DNA of 64,000 nt, from NCBI RefSeq assembly GCF_002237365.1, contig NZ_NMUO01000003.1, forward strand, positions 33,615-97,614, written 5' to 3'. The stretch comes from Zobellella denitrificans (GTDB lineage: Bacteria; Pseudomonadota; Gammaproteobacteria; Enterobacterales; Aeromonadaceae). The stretch's first letter is position 1; the number at the start of each line of letters is the position of its first letter. Positions 38,800 through 47,666 of the stretch are shown in pieces. The notes under the pieces are model-generated. The model did no database searches. It was given only the letters and a program-made list of their open reading frames with translations, and was not told the DNA's origin. A program made the position numbers and the translations under genes.

Positions 38800-38994
38800 A
38801 TGAACAAGGTTCAACTGGAGCATATGGACGATCATATGCTGCTCAGCATCATCAACGAAAAACTGCGGCTGGAGTGTGAAAGCCTGGAGGCCTTGCTGGC
38901 GCTGTATGAGCTGGACAGCGGCCATGTAAACGCCCGCATGGCCCGGATTGGCTATCATTACGACGCCGGCAGCAACCAGTTCAAGGCCGCTTGA
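38800..38994 (+). CDS. DUF4250 family small protein
   Basis: This 64-residue protein has the DUF4250 pattern (MLLSIINEKLRLE, then RIGYHYDAGSNQF). Its function is unknown. The ATG at 38800 is preceded by AAGGGGGCAGG. A TATACT at 38764 could be a -10 element. The gene is divergent from sulA across two LexA boxes, so SOS control is possible but not shown. tpm follows after 55 bases. Confidence 0.75.
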   Translation: MNKVQLEHMDDHMLLSIINEKLRLECESLEALLALYELDSGHVNARMARIGYHYDAGSNQFKAA

Positions 38995-39049
38995 AATGCC
39001 CGGTTGAGTCTTGAGATAGTTATCCTCCTTTTGTATTGCGGGAGATGAC

Positions 39050-39703
39050 ATGGACGCACAATTCTGGCACCAGCGCTGGCAATCCTCACGGATCGGCTTT
39101 CACCAGCAAGAGATCAACGAACTGCTCGGCCGCCACTGGCATCGCCTTGGCGTGCCCGAGCACACCGAAGTACTGGTTCCCCTGTGCGGCAAGAGCCGCG
39201 ACATGCACTGGCTGGCGGAGCAGGGCCACAATATCGCCGGCTTCGAGCTTTCGCCACTGGCCATCCGGGACTTCTTCGGTGAGGCAGGGGTACTAGCGCA
39301 GCAGCAAAAGCTGGTGCACTACCTGTGCTGGCAGGCCGGCGGCTTCAGTCTGTACGAGGGTGATTTCTTCCAGGCGGAGTCCCTGGGCCGGCGTTTCGAC
39401 GCCGCCTACGACAGGGCCGCCCTGGTCGCGTTGCCCGAGCCGGTCAGGCCGCTTTATGCCCGGCTGCTGGCGCGACTGCTCAATCCGGGTGCCGCCATGC
39501 TGTTGGTGACCCTGGATTACGCGCCGGTGCAGCACGAGTCGCCGCCCTTCGCCGTCAACGAGCAGGAGGTAAGGCGCCTGTTCGGGGCCGACTTCGAGGT
39601 GACCCTGCTGGATCGCATCGAAGAGGGCAACAGCAACCCCAGGGTGGCGAGCGGCGAGCGGCGCTTCTTTGACGAACTCTGTTTTTTGTTGCGCAGGAAA
39701 TAG
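39050..39703 (+). CDS. tpm: Thiopurine S-methyltransferase
   Basis: This 217-residue SAM-dependent methyltransferase of the TPMT family methylates thiopurines and also selenium or tellurium compounds in bacteria. It begins with FWHQRWQSSRIGFH, typical of the family. The SAM motif is in LVPLCGKSRDMHWLA, and the later DRAALVALPEP is conserved as well. Length equals that of bacterial Tpm. GGGAGATGAC precedes the ATG. Confidence 0.95.
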   Translation: MDAQFWHQRWQSSRIGFHQQEINELLGRHWHRLGVPEHTEVLVPLCGKSRDMHWLAEQGHNIAGFELSPLAIRDFFGEAGVLAQQQKLVHYLCWQAGGFSLYEGDFFQAESLGRRFDAAYDRAALVALPEPVRPLYARLLARLLNPGAAMLLVTLDYAPVQHESPPFAVNEQEVRRLFGADFEVTLLDRIEEGNSNPRVASGERRFFDELCFLLRRK

Positions 39704-39754
39704 GGGAGGGCGTGTTACCGTTCGCCGGGGTCTGTCCGGCCTGACGCGGTATTT

Positions 39755-39845
39755 TCCGGCAGCTATACCCGGCAGTACTTCCGGCAGCTAAAGCGCTGGC
39801 TACGGCTACGGCTAAGGCTACGGCTACGGCTAAGGCTACGGTTAC
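39755..39845 (+). repeat. Degenerate REP type B and GGCTAC/GGCTAA hexamer array
   Basis: A GCAGCTAAAGCGC palindrome is followed by GGCTAC, GGCTAC, GGCTAA units, about nine hexamers in an 18-base super-repeat (39789-39845). It looks like an expanded REP foot. Confidence 0.75.
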
Positions 39846-39847
39846 GT

Positions 39848-40066
39848 GGGGCGCGGGCGGCCCGCCCGCATGAGGGTGGCACCGAGGTGGGCGAAGGCAC
39901 AACCCAACCCGTGATGCCTGTTCTGCCTCGAGCCTCTTTCACCCTGTGCTGTGATCGGCCAGTCCGAGGGTTCCCGCTGCGCGGGAAAGCAGGCGGGCCG
40001 CCTGCGCTCCACCATCCAGGTGCCAGTCTGCAAACATCGTTTGCCGCCGACGAGAGTGGCAGGGAT
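39848..40066. repeat. Module C repeat, copy 1
   Basis: The left end is a GCGGGCGGCCCGCCCGC palindrome. It is followed by about 90 bases (GGTGGCACCGAGGTGGGCGA, then GATGCC, CTGCCTCGAGCC) that recur at 52549-52640. The right end has CAGGCGGGCCGCCTGCG and a segment also seen inside the tdk insertion (GTGCCAGTCTGCAAAC). No coding signal is seen. Confidence 0.8.
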
Positions 40067-40423
40067 AGCACACGCCATCCATCCCGAAGCGTCTTCCCCT
40101 ATCATCTTTCCCGCTTGTTTCCGTTTTGTGCACCTGATCTGTTTGCATGCGCGGACAAAATCCTTATACTCCACCCCTGAAATTAACAATACAGAACAAA
40201 TATCTAACAAGATCTATTTTTGTGGGTTTATGTTTTGATTTTATCTTTTGATTAAATATATTTGGCTATAAAATAAGTATTCAGCAATCCATCAGTTTAC
40301 TGGCAACTTATTCGCTAAAACGTTGTTTTTATTCTGGGTTGGTTGGCTGAACTGCATAAAAGTGCGGTTTTTACCTTTTTATAGCCGAGTTGGGTGCTGT
40401 TGCCCGATAAGGAAGGAGTAACC
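40067..40423. other. AT-rich leader of the YjiH-like gene
   Basis: From about 40160 the sequence becomes very AT-rich (TTTTGATTAAATATATTTGGCTATAAAATAAG region near 40240-40275). It probably holds the promoter of the next gene. TATAAA at about 40267 is a candidate -10 without a well-spaced -35. No gene is seen. Confidence 0.5.
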
Positions 40424-41791
40424 ATGGAAAAGACGTTGACGGTGCAGGCCGAGGCCAGCAAGCGAAACCTGCTGATGTTCCTGCTGCCCTCGCTCGCGGG
40501 CATATTGCTGTTTATGACTCCGGTCAGTTACAACGGTGATCTCACCATCATGATAGCGGTGCTGGCCAAGAGCCTGCAGGCGTTGTTGTCCGACTGGCTG
40601 ACGGCCATCGTCACCGTGCTCATCACCCTCTCGGCCCTGCTGTCGCTGTTTACCACCCTGTTCAAGCCGGCCTTGGTGACCCGCAGCCTGTTCCTGAACA
40701 CCCTGTTCAACGTGCGGCCGGTATGGCTGGTAAGCCGGTTGCTGGGCGCGGCCTTCGTGCTGATGGTGTTCACCCAGTCCGGCCCCGAACTGCTGTACAG
40801 CGGCGACACCGGCGGCCTGGTCCTGAACGACCTGCTGCCGGTGCTGTTCGCGGTGTTCATCTTCGCCGGCCTGCTGCTGCCGCTGCTGCTGGACTTCGGC
40901 CTGCTGGAGTTCGTGGGCACCCTGCTCACCGGCCTGATGCGCCCGGTGTTCCGCCTGCCCGGCCGCTCGGCGGTGGATTGCATGGCCTCCTGGCTGGGCG
41001 ATGGCAGCGTGGGCATACTGCTGACCAGCAAGCAGTACGAAGGCCATCACTATACCCAGCGCGAAGCGGCGGTGATCGGCACCACCTTCTCGGCGGTGTC
41101 CATCACCTTCAGCCTGGTGGTGCTGGCCCAGGTCAAGCTGGAGCACATGTTCGTGCAGTTCTACCTGGCGGTGTGCCTGGCCGGCATAGTGGCGGCCATA
41201 GTGGTGCCGCGGCTGCCGCCGCTGTGCTGGAAGAAAGACACCTTTATCAACGGCGAACCCCGGCCGGCCAACGATGAGAACACCCCCGCCGGCTATTCCC
41301 GCCTGGGTCACGGTTACGCCCTTGCCCTGGCCCGGGCCGGCAAGGTGAAAAGCATGGGGCAGGTGGCCCGCACCGGCGTGCACAATGCCCTGGACATGCT
41401 GTTCGGCGTGCTGCCGGTGGTGATGGCCTTCGGTACCCTGGCGCTGGTGATCGCCGAAACCACGCCGTTGTTCACCTGGCTGGGCCTGCCTTTCGTGCCG
41501 CTGCTGGAGCTGCTGCAGATCCCGGAAGCCGCCGCCGCCTCCGAGACCATAGTGGTGGGCTTTGCCGACATGTTTATTCCGGCCATTCTCGCCACCTCCA
41601 TCGAGAGCGACATGACCCGCTTCGTGATTGCCGCCCTGTCGGTCACCCAGCTTATCTACATGTCCGAAGTGGGCGCCCTGCTCTTGGGCAGCAAGATCCC
41701 GGTCAATATCGTCGAGCTGTTCGTGATCTTCCTGCTGCGGACCCTGGTTACCCTGCCGGTGATCGCCCTTATCGCCCACCTGGTGTTTTAA
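40424..41791 (+). CDS. YjiH-like nucleoside-recognition (Gate) membrane protein
   Basis: This 455-residue inner-membrane protein resembles YjiH and has about 10-11 helices. Two Gate/nucleoside-recognition domains are suggested by the segments around SAVDCMASWLGDGSVGILLTS-type residues 185-205 and FADMFIPAILATSIESD near residue 385. The ATG at 40424 follows a strong GGAAGGAG. The substrate is unknown. The long AT-rich leader suggests regulated expression, possibly by H-NS. Confidence 0.82.
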   Translation: MEKTLTVQAEASKRNLLMFLLPSLAGILLFMTPVSYNGDLTIMIAVLAKSLQALLSDWLTAIVTVLITLSALLSLFTTLFKPALVTRSLFLNTLFNVRPVWLVSRLLGAAFVLMVFTQSGPELLYSGDTGGLVLNDLLPVLFAVFIFAGLLLPLLLDFGLLEFVGTLLTGLMRPVFRLPGRSAVDCMASWLGDGSVGILLTSKQYEGHHYTQREAAVIGTTFSAVSITFSLVVLAQVKLEHMFVQFYLAVCLAGIVAAIVVPRLPPLCWKKDTFINGEPRPANDENTPAGYSRLGHGYALALARAGKVKSMGQVARTGVHNALDMLFGVLPVVMAFGTLALVIAETTPLFTWLGLPFVPLLELLQIPEAAAASETIVVGFADMFIPAILATSIESDMTRFVIAALSVTQLIYMSEVGALLLGSKIPVNIVELFVIFLLRTLVTLPVIALIAHLVF

Positions 41792-41845
41792 TCCCTCCCT
41801 CATCCCCTATACTGTGGCCAGATAGTCACGGTATAGGGGAACCTC

Positions 41846-42382
41846 ATGTATCAGTCTGTACTGGATTTCTGGTTTGAAGAGCTGTCTCCCGAGCGGTGGT
41901 GGCTCAAGGATCCGTCCCTGGACGAGCTGATTTGCCAACGCTTCGGCCGGCTGCACATCCAGGCCTGCCTGGGCGAGCTGTTCGAATGGCGCACCCGGGC
42001 CCGGGGGAGGCTGGCGGAGATCATCGTGCTCGATCAGTTCTCCCGCAACATTTACCGGGACAAACCCCAGGCCTTCGCCGCCGATGGCATGGCCCTGGTA
42101 CTGGCCCAGGAGGCGATAAGCAGTGGTGCCGAAAAGGGGCTGAACCAGCAGGAGCGGTTGTTCCTGTACATGCCCTTTATGCACAGCGAGTCGCTCAAGG
42201 TGCACGACGTGGCCCTGGCGCTGTTCGAGAAGAACGGCCTGGCGGACAACCTGGAATTCGAGCTGCGCCACCGGGACATCATCGCCCGTTTCGGGCGCTA
42301 TCCCCATCGCAACGCCATACTGGGGCGGGTATCCACGGAAGAGGAAAAACAGTTCCTGGAACAACCTGGCTCCAGCTTCTGA
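41846..42382 (+). CDS. DUF924 family protein
   Basis: This 178-residue, all-helical cytoplasmic protein of unknown function has the DUF924 pattern: LDFWFEELSPERWW at the start, VLDQFSRNIYRDKPQAF in the middle and RYPHRNAILGR near the end. The fold is related to TPR-like proteins. AGGGGAACCTC precedes the ATG. It follows the YjiH-like gene by 54 bases and may be co-transcribed. Confidence 0.9.
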   Translation: MYQSVLDFWFEELSPERWWLKDPSLDELICQRFGRLHIQACLGELFEWRTRARGRLAEIIVLDQFSRNIYRDKPQAFAADGMALVLAQEAISSGAEKGLNQQERLFLYMPFMHSESLKVHDVALALFEKNGLADNLEFELRHRDIIARFGRYPHRNAILGRVSTEEEKQFLEQPGSSF

Positions 42383-42414
42383 AGTGCTAAGCACCCGTTG
42401 ACGATCTTCGGAAG

Positions 42415-42576
42415 TATTCCCCGGTGGCTCAAGCGCCGGCTACGGGCCCGGCGGCAGATGCCGGTTATGGGGAGGCCGTAGGCGCCCGTTTACGTGGCGC
42501 AAACCGGCAAACGGCGAACATGGACATTCGGTGCCCTGTCCCCGCCGGTTTGTGCCAGCTAAAGCGGCACCTACAG
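42415..42576 (-). repeat. REP types B, A and GTAGGTGCCG palindrome
   Basis: A type B variant (GGTGGCTCAAGCGCCGG) lies at 42421-42444, type A at 42478-42505 and a GTAGGTGCCGCTTTAGC-type palindrome at about 42554-42576, all reading GTAG first on the minus strand. Confidence 0.8.
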
Positions 42577-42580
42577 AGCA

Positions 42581-42621
42581 AAAAGGGGCGGAGTCAATTA
42601 AAAATTGACTCCGCCCCTTTT
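42581..42621. terminator. Perfect 19-bp hairpin with T-run downstream of the DUF2057 gene
   Basis: The 19-bp arms are exact complements with a 3-base AAA loop. The right arm ends in TTTT plus TT on the plus strand, and the minus strand also ends in T-rich sequence. It can terminate transcription from both sides. Its length and perfection are unusual for a simple terminator. Confidence 0.8.
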
Positions 42622-42638
42622 TTATCAGCCTGCCGGTT

Positions 42639-43271
42639 TTACTGCTGTTGGATCATCCAGATCTGGAAGGCGCGGCGGGTGTCCTTGTCGGCGGCGTTCC
42701 ACCAGTGCTGCAGCATTTCCAGGGCGTCGGCATCAACGGCGGCGTCACCGAATTTCGCCTGGGCGGCGGCGACCGCGGCGTCGGTGCGGCCGCTGAAGGC
42801 CTTGCCCTGCTCCTGCAGGTAGTCCTGAATGCCGCGGCCGGTATCCAGGCCGGCGGGGGTGGGGATGGTGAAGATGTCCGCTTCCATTACCCGGCCGGTG
42901 GCCTTGTCGACCACCTTCACCCGGCTGTCCTGCTCGCGCAGGAACTGAACTGCCTGCTGGTAATTGACGGGCTCGGCATAGTCCAGGGCCAACTGGGCAT
43001 CGGCGGGCACGTCCAGGGTGATGATCACCGGGTTGCCATTCAGTACCCGGCTATCGGTGCGGGTGGAGAAGTCCTTGCTGTAGGCCACGGCAAACTGGTG
43101 CTTGCCTTCGCCGATGGTCACGCTGTGCACCGACTTGGTGATGGTGCTGGTGGTTTTCTCGCCGTCGACCAGATGGATCTGGTAGGGCTGCTGGGCTTCG
43201 AAGGTGGCCGCGCTGGCACCGAAAGACAGGCCGGCAACGGCCAGGGCGACGAGGGTAGAACGCATTTTCAT
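42639..43271 (-). CDS. DUF2057 (YccT-like) periplasmic protein
   Basis: This 210-residue exported protein has a signal peptide (STLVALAVAGLSFGASA) and the DUF2057 core (IHLVDGEKTT, GKHQFAVAYSKDF). Its relatives are uncharacterised. The ATG at 43271 is preceded by AGGAG at 6 bases; an earlier ATG lacks this. The C-terminal half is rich in Ala and Asp and ends WMIQQQ. Confidence 0.82.
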   Translation of the reverse strand: MKMRSTLVALAVAGLSFGASAATFEAQQPYQIHLVDGEKTTSTITKSVHSVTIGEGKHQFAVAYSKDFSTRTDSRVLNGNPVIITLDVPADAQLALDYAEPVNYQQAVQFLREQDSRVKVVDKATGRVMEADIFTIPTPAGLDTGRGIQDYLQEQGKAFSGRTDAAVAAAQAKFGDAAVDADALEMLQHWWNAADKDTRRAFQIWMIQQQ

Positions 43272-43378
43272 CAGGGGCTCCTGAGCCATTATGATTCCCG
43301 TAACGGGTTGCTAAGTAATTGAACCAAATACCCACTAAACCGCGAGATTGTGGCAATTAATGGGGCCGAGCGCAACGA

Positions 43379-44146
43379 TCAAAACCAGGCCTGCCAGGCG
43401 AGCTTGATGGAAATGGCCAGCACCATCAGCACGAAAATGGGGCGGATAAAGCCGCCGCCGAAGCGAATGGCGGAGCGGGCCCCGATAAAGGAGCCGGCCA
43501 TGATGCCGAGGCTTAAGGTGAGTCCCAGCACCCAGTCCACCTGGCCCAGGGCGATGAAGGTCAGCAGGGAAACGACGTTGCTGATAAAGTTCATCGACTT
43601 GGCCAGGCCCGAGGCCAGCAGGATATTCAGCCGGTACAGGGCCATGCCCGAGACGATAAGAAAGGCGCCGGTGCCGGGGCCGAAAGCGCCGTCGTAGGCG
43701 CCGAGCAGCAGGCCCTGGCCCCACTGGCGGCGATGCAGCCGCCGATCGGCCCTGGGCAGCTGATTGCCCTGGGGCTCGCGCTTGCGGTTGAGCACCGTAT
43801 AGACGGCCACCATCAGGATCAGCAGCGGCAGGGCCTTTTCCAGCCAGGCGGCGCTGATCTGGTTGATAAGCAGGGTGCCGAGCAGGGCGCCCAGGGCGGC
43901 GGCCAGGCAGGCCCGCCACCAGAAGGCGGGCGCGAACAGCCGCTGGCGGTAGAAGGTGCTGGCGGAGGTCAGCGAGCTGAGGCTGGCGGCCACCTTGTTG
44001 GTGCCGAGTGCCAGGTGCGGCGGCAGGCCGGCGCTGAGCAGGGCGGGGATGGTGATAAGGCCGCCACCGCCCGCCACCGCGTCGAGAAAGCCGGCGACCA
44101 GGCCGGTGGCGGCCAGCAACAGGTAAACGGAAATGTCCAGGCTCAT
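43379..44146 (-). CDS. TauE/SafE-family membrane exporter
   Basis: This 255-residue protein has about eight helices and two TauE/SafE repeats. GFLDAVAGGGGLITIPAL is the hallmark first segment, and GFYDGxxGPGTG is seen here as GAYDGAFGPGTG in the second repeat. It may export sulfite, sulfonates or other organic anions. The ATG at 44146 overlaps the helicase stop by 4 bases. The same frame runs far upstream inside the helicase gene, but that part is out of frame with it and not real. Confidence 0.9.
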   Translation of the reverse strand: MSLDISVYLLLAATGLVAGFLDAVAGGGGLITIPALLSAGLPPHLALGTNKVAASLSSLTSASTFYRQRLFAPAFWWRACLAAALGALLGTLLINQISAAWLEKALPLLILMVAVYTVLNRKREPQGNQLPRADRRLHRRQWGQGLLLGAYDGAFGPGTGAFLIVSGMALYRLNILLASGLAKSMNFISNVVSLLTFIALGQVDWVLGLTLSLGIMAGSFIGARSAIRFGGGFIRPIFVLMVLAISIKLAWQAWF

Positions 44147-46203
44147 GGCAGCTCCCGGCTGAAGGGGGGCAGGGCGTCCAGCAGGGCGGCGCCATAGCGG
44201 CGGCTGACCAGGCGCTTGTCGAGCAGCACGATACGGCCATGGTCGGTTTCGGTGCGCAGCAGCCGGCCGCAGGCCTGGATCAGCTTGCGGGAGGCTTCCG
44301 GCATGGCCAACTGCATAAAGGGGTTGCCGCCGCACAGGCTGACCCATTCGGCCATGGCCTCTTCCACCGGCGAGGTGGGCACGGCAAAGGGCAGCTTGGT
44401 GATGATAAGGTTGGTCAGGTAATGGCCGGGCAAGTCCAGCCCCTCGGCAAAGCTGCCGGTGCCGAACAGCACGCTGGGCTGGTTGCCGTCGCATCGTTGC
44501 TTGTGCAGTTGCAGCAGGGCCTGGCGGCTGGCTTCCCCCTGCACCAGCAGGGACTGGCCCCGGGCCCGCAGGGCCTCGGCCACGGCCTGCATCTGCCGGT
44601 AGGAAGAAAACAGCACCAGGCTGGCGGCCTGTCCCTCGAGCCAGGCGGGGATCTGCTCGCACAGCAACTGGTCGAAGCGTGCATCCGTGGGTTCGCAGTC
44701 CAGGCGGGGGAGGATAAGCCTGGCGCTCTGGTAATCGAAGGGGGAGTCGAGGCGCAGGTAGCGGCTGCCGTCGTCCGCCCTGAGCCCCACGGCGCGGCGA
44801 AAATAACCGAAGTCGTTAAGGGCGGTCAGGGTGGCCGACACCAGTATCGCCGCCGCCGCCCGCGACCAGCACCACTGCTCCAGCAAATGGCCCACCGCCA
44901 GGGGGGTGGCGCACAGGGTCAGCTCCTGCCGGTCCTGCTCCAGCCAGCGGGCCGGGGGCGGCTGTTTGGGGTGGCCGGCGCGCAGCATCAGTTCGCACAG
45001 ATCCCGGGTTTGCTCGGCCCGCAACTGTTGCTGGCTCAGGGCGGCCAGGGCCGCCTCGATGGCGCCCGCTTTGGCCGGCTGGCGCTTCAGCTGTTCGCCC
45101 AGCGCGGCCTGCACCCGCTCCAGGCCACGGGCAAAGAGCTTGTTGTCTTCCTTCAGGCTTACCAGGGCCTCGAGCAGAAAACCGGGCAGCTCCCCGGCGG
45201 CAAAGCGCAGGCAGCCCTGCTCATCGGGTGTCAGCTCCTGGCGCGAGAGGGCGCCGCTCAGTTGCCGATAGAGCTGGTTCAGGGCGGGGATCAGCTGTTG
45301 CAGCGCCTGTTGCAAGCGGGCGAAGCGCGGCTGGTCTTCCTCGCCCAGCAGATCGTGAACGCCGCCGAGCTGCTTGTTGAATTGCTCCAGTGCCCGCCGG
45401 TGCAGGCCGAGCGGCAGGCGGGCCGAGCCCTGCTCCCGGGTCACGGCGGCGATATGGTGGGCTTCATCCAGTATATAAAGGCATTGCTCGGGTTCGGGCA
45501 GCAGCACGCCGCCGCCCATGGCGAGATCCGCCAGCAGCAGGGCGTGGTTGACCACCACCACATCGCTTTTGTCGATCTCGGCCCGGGCCAGGTGGAAGGG
45601 GCAGTGCCGGTGACCCAGTAGCGGCTGGCAACTGTGCCGTTCGGCCTGCAGCTGTTGCCAGAGGCCATCGTCGATGGGTTCCGGCCAGCTGTCCCGGTCG
45701 CCGGGCCAGCGTTGGTCGCACCAGGCCTGCCAGAGCCCGGCCAGCTGTTGCTGCTGGGCGGGGGTAAGGCCCGCGGCGGCCTCGAACAGGCCGAGCTGGT
45801 TTTCGCCCAGTGCCAGGGCCTCCAGCCGGCGCACACAGCAGTAGCGGGCCCGGCCCTTGGCCAGGGTAAAGGTAAAACCGGGCTGGCAGTGGGGCTGGAA
45901 CAGGGGCAGGTCCTTGTTGACCAGTTGCTCCTGCAGCGCCAGGGTGGCGGTGGAGACGACGACTTTTTTCTGGCTGAGCCGGGCCCAGGGAATGGCGGCC
46001 TGCAGGTAGGCGAGGGATTTGCCGATGCCGGTGCCCGCTTCGGCCACCAGGATACGTCTGGCGCTGTCGTAGTGCCCCAGCAATACCTTGCCGATTTCCG
46101 CCACCAGGTAGTTCTGCTCCCGGCGGGGGGTAAAGCCTTGAATAGACTGGCTTAATCGGCGGTAGTTGTCGCGCACCAAGGTGCGGTAATCGGCTCTGGC
46201 CAT
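44143..46203 (-). CDS. DinG/YoaA-family ATP-dependent helicase
   Basis: This 686-residue superfamily 2 (XPD-like) helicase has Walker A in EAGTGIGKSLAYLQAA near residue 55, DEAHHIAAV as the DEAH box, and motif VI in QACGRLLRTETD. Cysteines between them (RARYCCVRR, then SCQPLLGHRHC) fit the iron-sulfur cluster domain. It probably acts in replication-fork repair. The ATG at 46203 gives the family start ARADYRTLVRDNYR. Length is near E. coli YoaA (636). No LexA box is seen upstream. Confidence 0.9.
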   Translation of the reverse strand: MARADYRTLVRDNYRRLSQSIQGFTPRREQNYLVAEIGKVLLGHYDSARRILVAEAGTGIGKSLAYLQAAIPWARLSQKKVVVSTATLALQEQLVNKDLPLFQPHCQPGFTFTLAKGRARYCCVRRLEALALGENQLGLFEAAAGLTPAQQQQLAGLWQAWCDQRWPGDRDSWPEPIDDGLWQQLQAERHSCQPLLGHRHCPFHLARAEIDKSDVVVVNHALLLADLAMGGGVLLPEPEQCLYILDEAHHIAAVTREQGSARLPLGLHRRALEQFNKQLGGVHDLLGEEDQPRFARLQQALQQLIPALNQLYRQLSGALSRQELTPDEQGCLRFAAGELPGFLLEALVSLKEDNKLFARGLERVQAALGEQLKRQPAKAGAIEAALAALSQQQLRAEQTRDLCELMLRAGHPKQPPPARWLEQDRQELTLCATPLAVGHLLEQWCWSRAAAAILVSATLTALNDFGYFRRAVGLRADDGSRYLRLDSPFDYQSARLILPRLDCEPTDARFDQLLCEQIPAWLEGQAASLVLFSSYRQMQAVAEALRARGQSLLVQGEASRQALLQLHKQRCDGNQPSVLFGTGSFAEGLDLPGHYLTNLIITKLPFAVPTSPVEEAMAEWVSLCGGNPFMQLAMPEASRKLIQACGRLLRTETDHGRIVLLDKRLVSRRYGAALLDALPPFSRELP

Positions 46204-46461
46204 GGCTGCCTGCAGGTATAAAATCCGGCGCCAAGTATACCCGCTAGACGTTTTTATGCCAGTTGCCAAGCCGTGGCTTAATAAAAAGCGGCCAAGGTCA
46301 CAATTGCGCACCTTACGAACATCATTGTCATAAAAAGTTCCCGCGATTTTGTTGCAAGCTCAAAAAACCGGTGATAGGCTGCTCGCCATAGTAACGTGAA
46401 TCGTTGCTAACACAGGGAATAACAAGGACTTAGTGTTTAATTACAGTAGGCATCTAAAATT
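46204..46461. other. Promoter region of the porin gene
   Basis: No gene is seen. The stretch is AT-rich near the porin. TTGCAA at about 46353 and TAGGCT 17 bases later are a possible promoter, leaving a leader of about 80 bases. Confidence 0.35.
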
Positions 46462-47490
46462 ATGAAAAAGACTATTCTTGCACTGACCATCCCTGCGCTG
46501 TTCGCAACCTCTGCCAGCGCCGTGACCGTATACTCCGACGAAGGCGCCAAGGTTGATCTGTACGGCCGTATCCAGTATGAAGCCGGTTCTTTCAAGCACG
46601 AAGGCGCTGACCGTCAAAAATTTGGTGGCGAAGGCGAAGCTCGTCTGGGTGTTAACGTTCAGTACAACCTGAACCAGGACGTAGACCTGATCGGTAAGCT
46701 GGAGTGGCAAGCCGTTGCCGAAGAGAAAAACGCTACCGGCACCGACAGCCTGAAATCCCGTTACGCCTGGGCCGGTTTCCGCTTTATGGATACCACTGAC
46801 CTGACCTTCGGCAAGAGCGAAAACCCCACCGCTCAGCTGACCGACGTGACCGATATCTTCAACATCTTCGGTGGCGCCGCCAGCTTCAACTCTCTTGACG
46901 ATGCTGGTATTTCCAGCCGTATCGACGACCAGATCCGCGTCAGCTTCGCCGACCAGGGCATTGACCTGCGTGCTGGTTATGCCTTCCACGACGAGAACAA
47001 GACTCGTGTAGCCGGCGAGAAGCAGAAGAACCAGTACAGCCTGTCCGCCGGTTATACCTTCCCCTTCAACCTGGGTCTGGTTGCCGCCTATGAGCGTCAA
47101 AACTACGACCTGCTGGTTGGTGAAGCCGATCTGGACGTATGGGGCCTGGGTGCCAACTACAGCATCGACGGCTTCTACTTCGGTACCGTTTACGGTCAGA
47201 AAGACCTGGATGCCACCGGTGAAGAAGACTACGGTACCCGCTTCTGGGAACTGGTTGCTACCTACAACGTAGACGCCTGGACCCTGATGGCCGGTTACAA
47301 CTACGAGAAAGAGCGTAAAGTTGGTGCTGGCGAGAGCAAAGACAAGCTGGTTAACGAGTACGTGCTGGGTGTGCAGTACGCTCTGACTCCGAAAACCAAG
47401 CTGTACGGCGAGTACAACATTCAACGTACCAAGGTTGCCGACGAGCGTAAAGACGACCTGTACGCTGTTGGTATCCAGTACAACTTCTAA
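46462..47490 (+). CDS. Gram-negative general porin
   Basis: This 342-residue outer-membrane porin (OmpC/OmpU type) has a cleavable signal peptide (MKKTILALTIPALFATSASA). The first strand is VDLYGRIQYEAG, and it ends with the barrel signature VGIQYNF. It should form 16-stranded trimers for passive uptake of small solutes. Codon use is strongly biased like rpsA, which marks it as a major protein. A strong terminator follows. GBP-type acidic loops (for example KNATGTDS) are visible. Confidence 0.95.
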   Translation: MKKTILALTIPALFATSASAVTVYSDEGAKVDLYGRIQYEAGSFKHEGADRQKFGGEGEARLGVNVQYNLNQDVDLIGKLEWQAVAEEKNATGTDSLKSRYAWAGFRFMDTTDLTFGKSENPTAQLTDVTDIFNIFGGAASFNSLDDAGISSRIDDQIRVSFADQGIDLRAGYAFHDENKTRVAGEKQKNQYSLSAGYTFPFNLGLVAAYERQNYDLLVGEADLDVWGLGANYSIDGFYFGTVYGQKDLDATGEEDYGTRFWELVATYNVDAWTLMAGYNYEKERKVGAGESKDKLVNEYVLGVQYALTPKTKLYGEYNIQRTKVADERKDDLYAVGIQYNF

Positions 47491-47518
47491 GTTAGCCTTT
47501 AGCTGAATTAGCAAGTTC

Positions 47519-47547
47519 AAAAAAGCCGGCGAAAGCCGGCTTTTTTA
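47519..47547 (+). terminator. Terminator after the porin gene
   Basis: AAAAGCCGGC / GCCGGCTTTT with a GAAA loop is followed by TTATT. It lies about 30 bases past the stop. Confidence 0.93.
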
Positions 47548-47580
47548 TTGGGTTTAAAACTGGCCGGACTATTATCCTTA

Positions 47581-47664
47581 CGCCTTACGCCTTACGCCTT
47601 ACGCCTTACGCCTTACGCCTTACGCCTTACGCCTTACGCCTTACGCCTTACGCCTTACGCCTTA
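47581..47664 (+). repeat. CGCCTTA heptamer tandem repeat, 12 perfect units
   Basis: Twelve identical CGCCTTA units run without interruption and end 2 bases before the stop codon of the convergent DksA-like gene. This is the third heptamer array in the window, with a different unit sequence. Confidence 0.95.
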
Positions 47665-47666
47665 CG

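Noticed and set aside
43335..44240. Alternative 301-codon frame over tauE
   Set aside because: It is out of frame with the clear TauE repeats and Arg/Gly/Pro-rich.
47581..47664. CRISPR array
   Set aside because: Units are 7 bases, contiguous and without spacers, and no cas genes are near. The same applies to 30330-30399.
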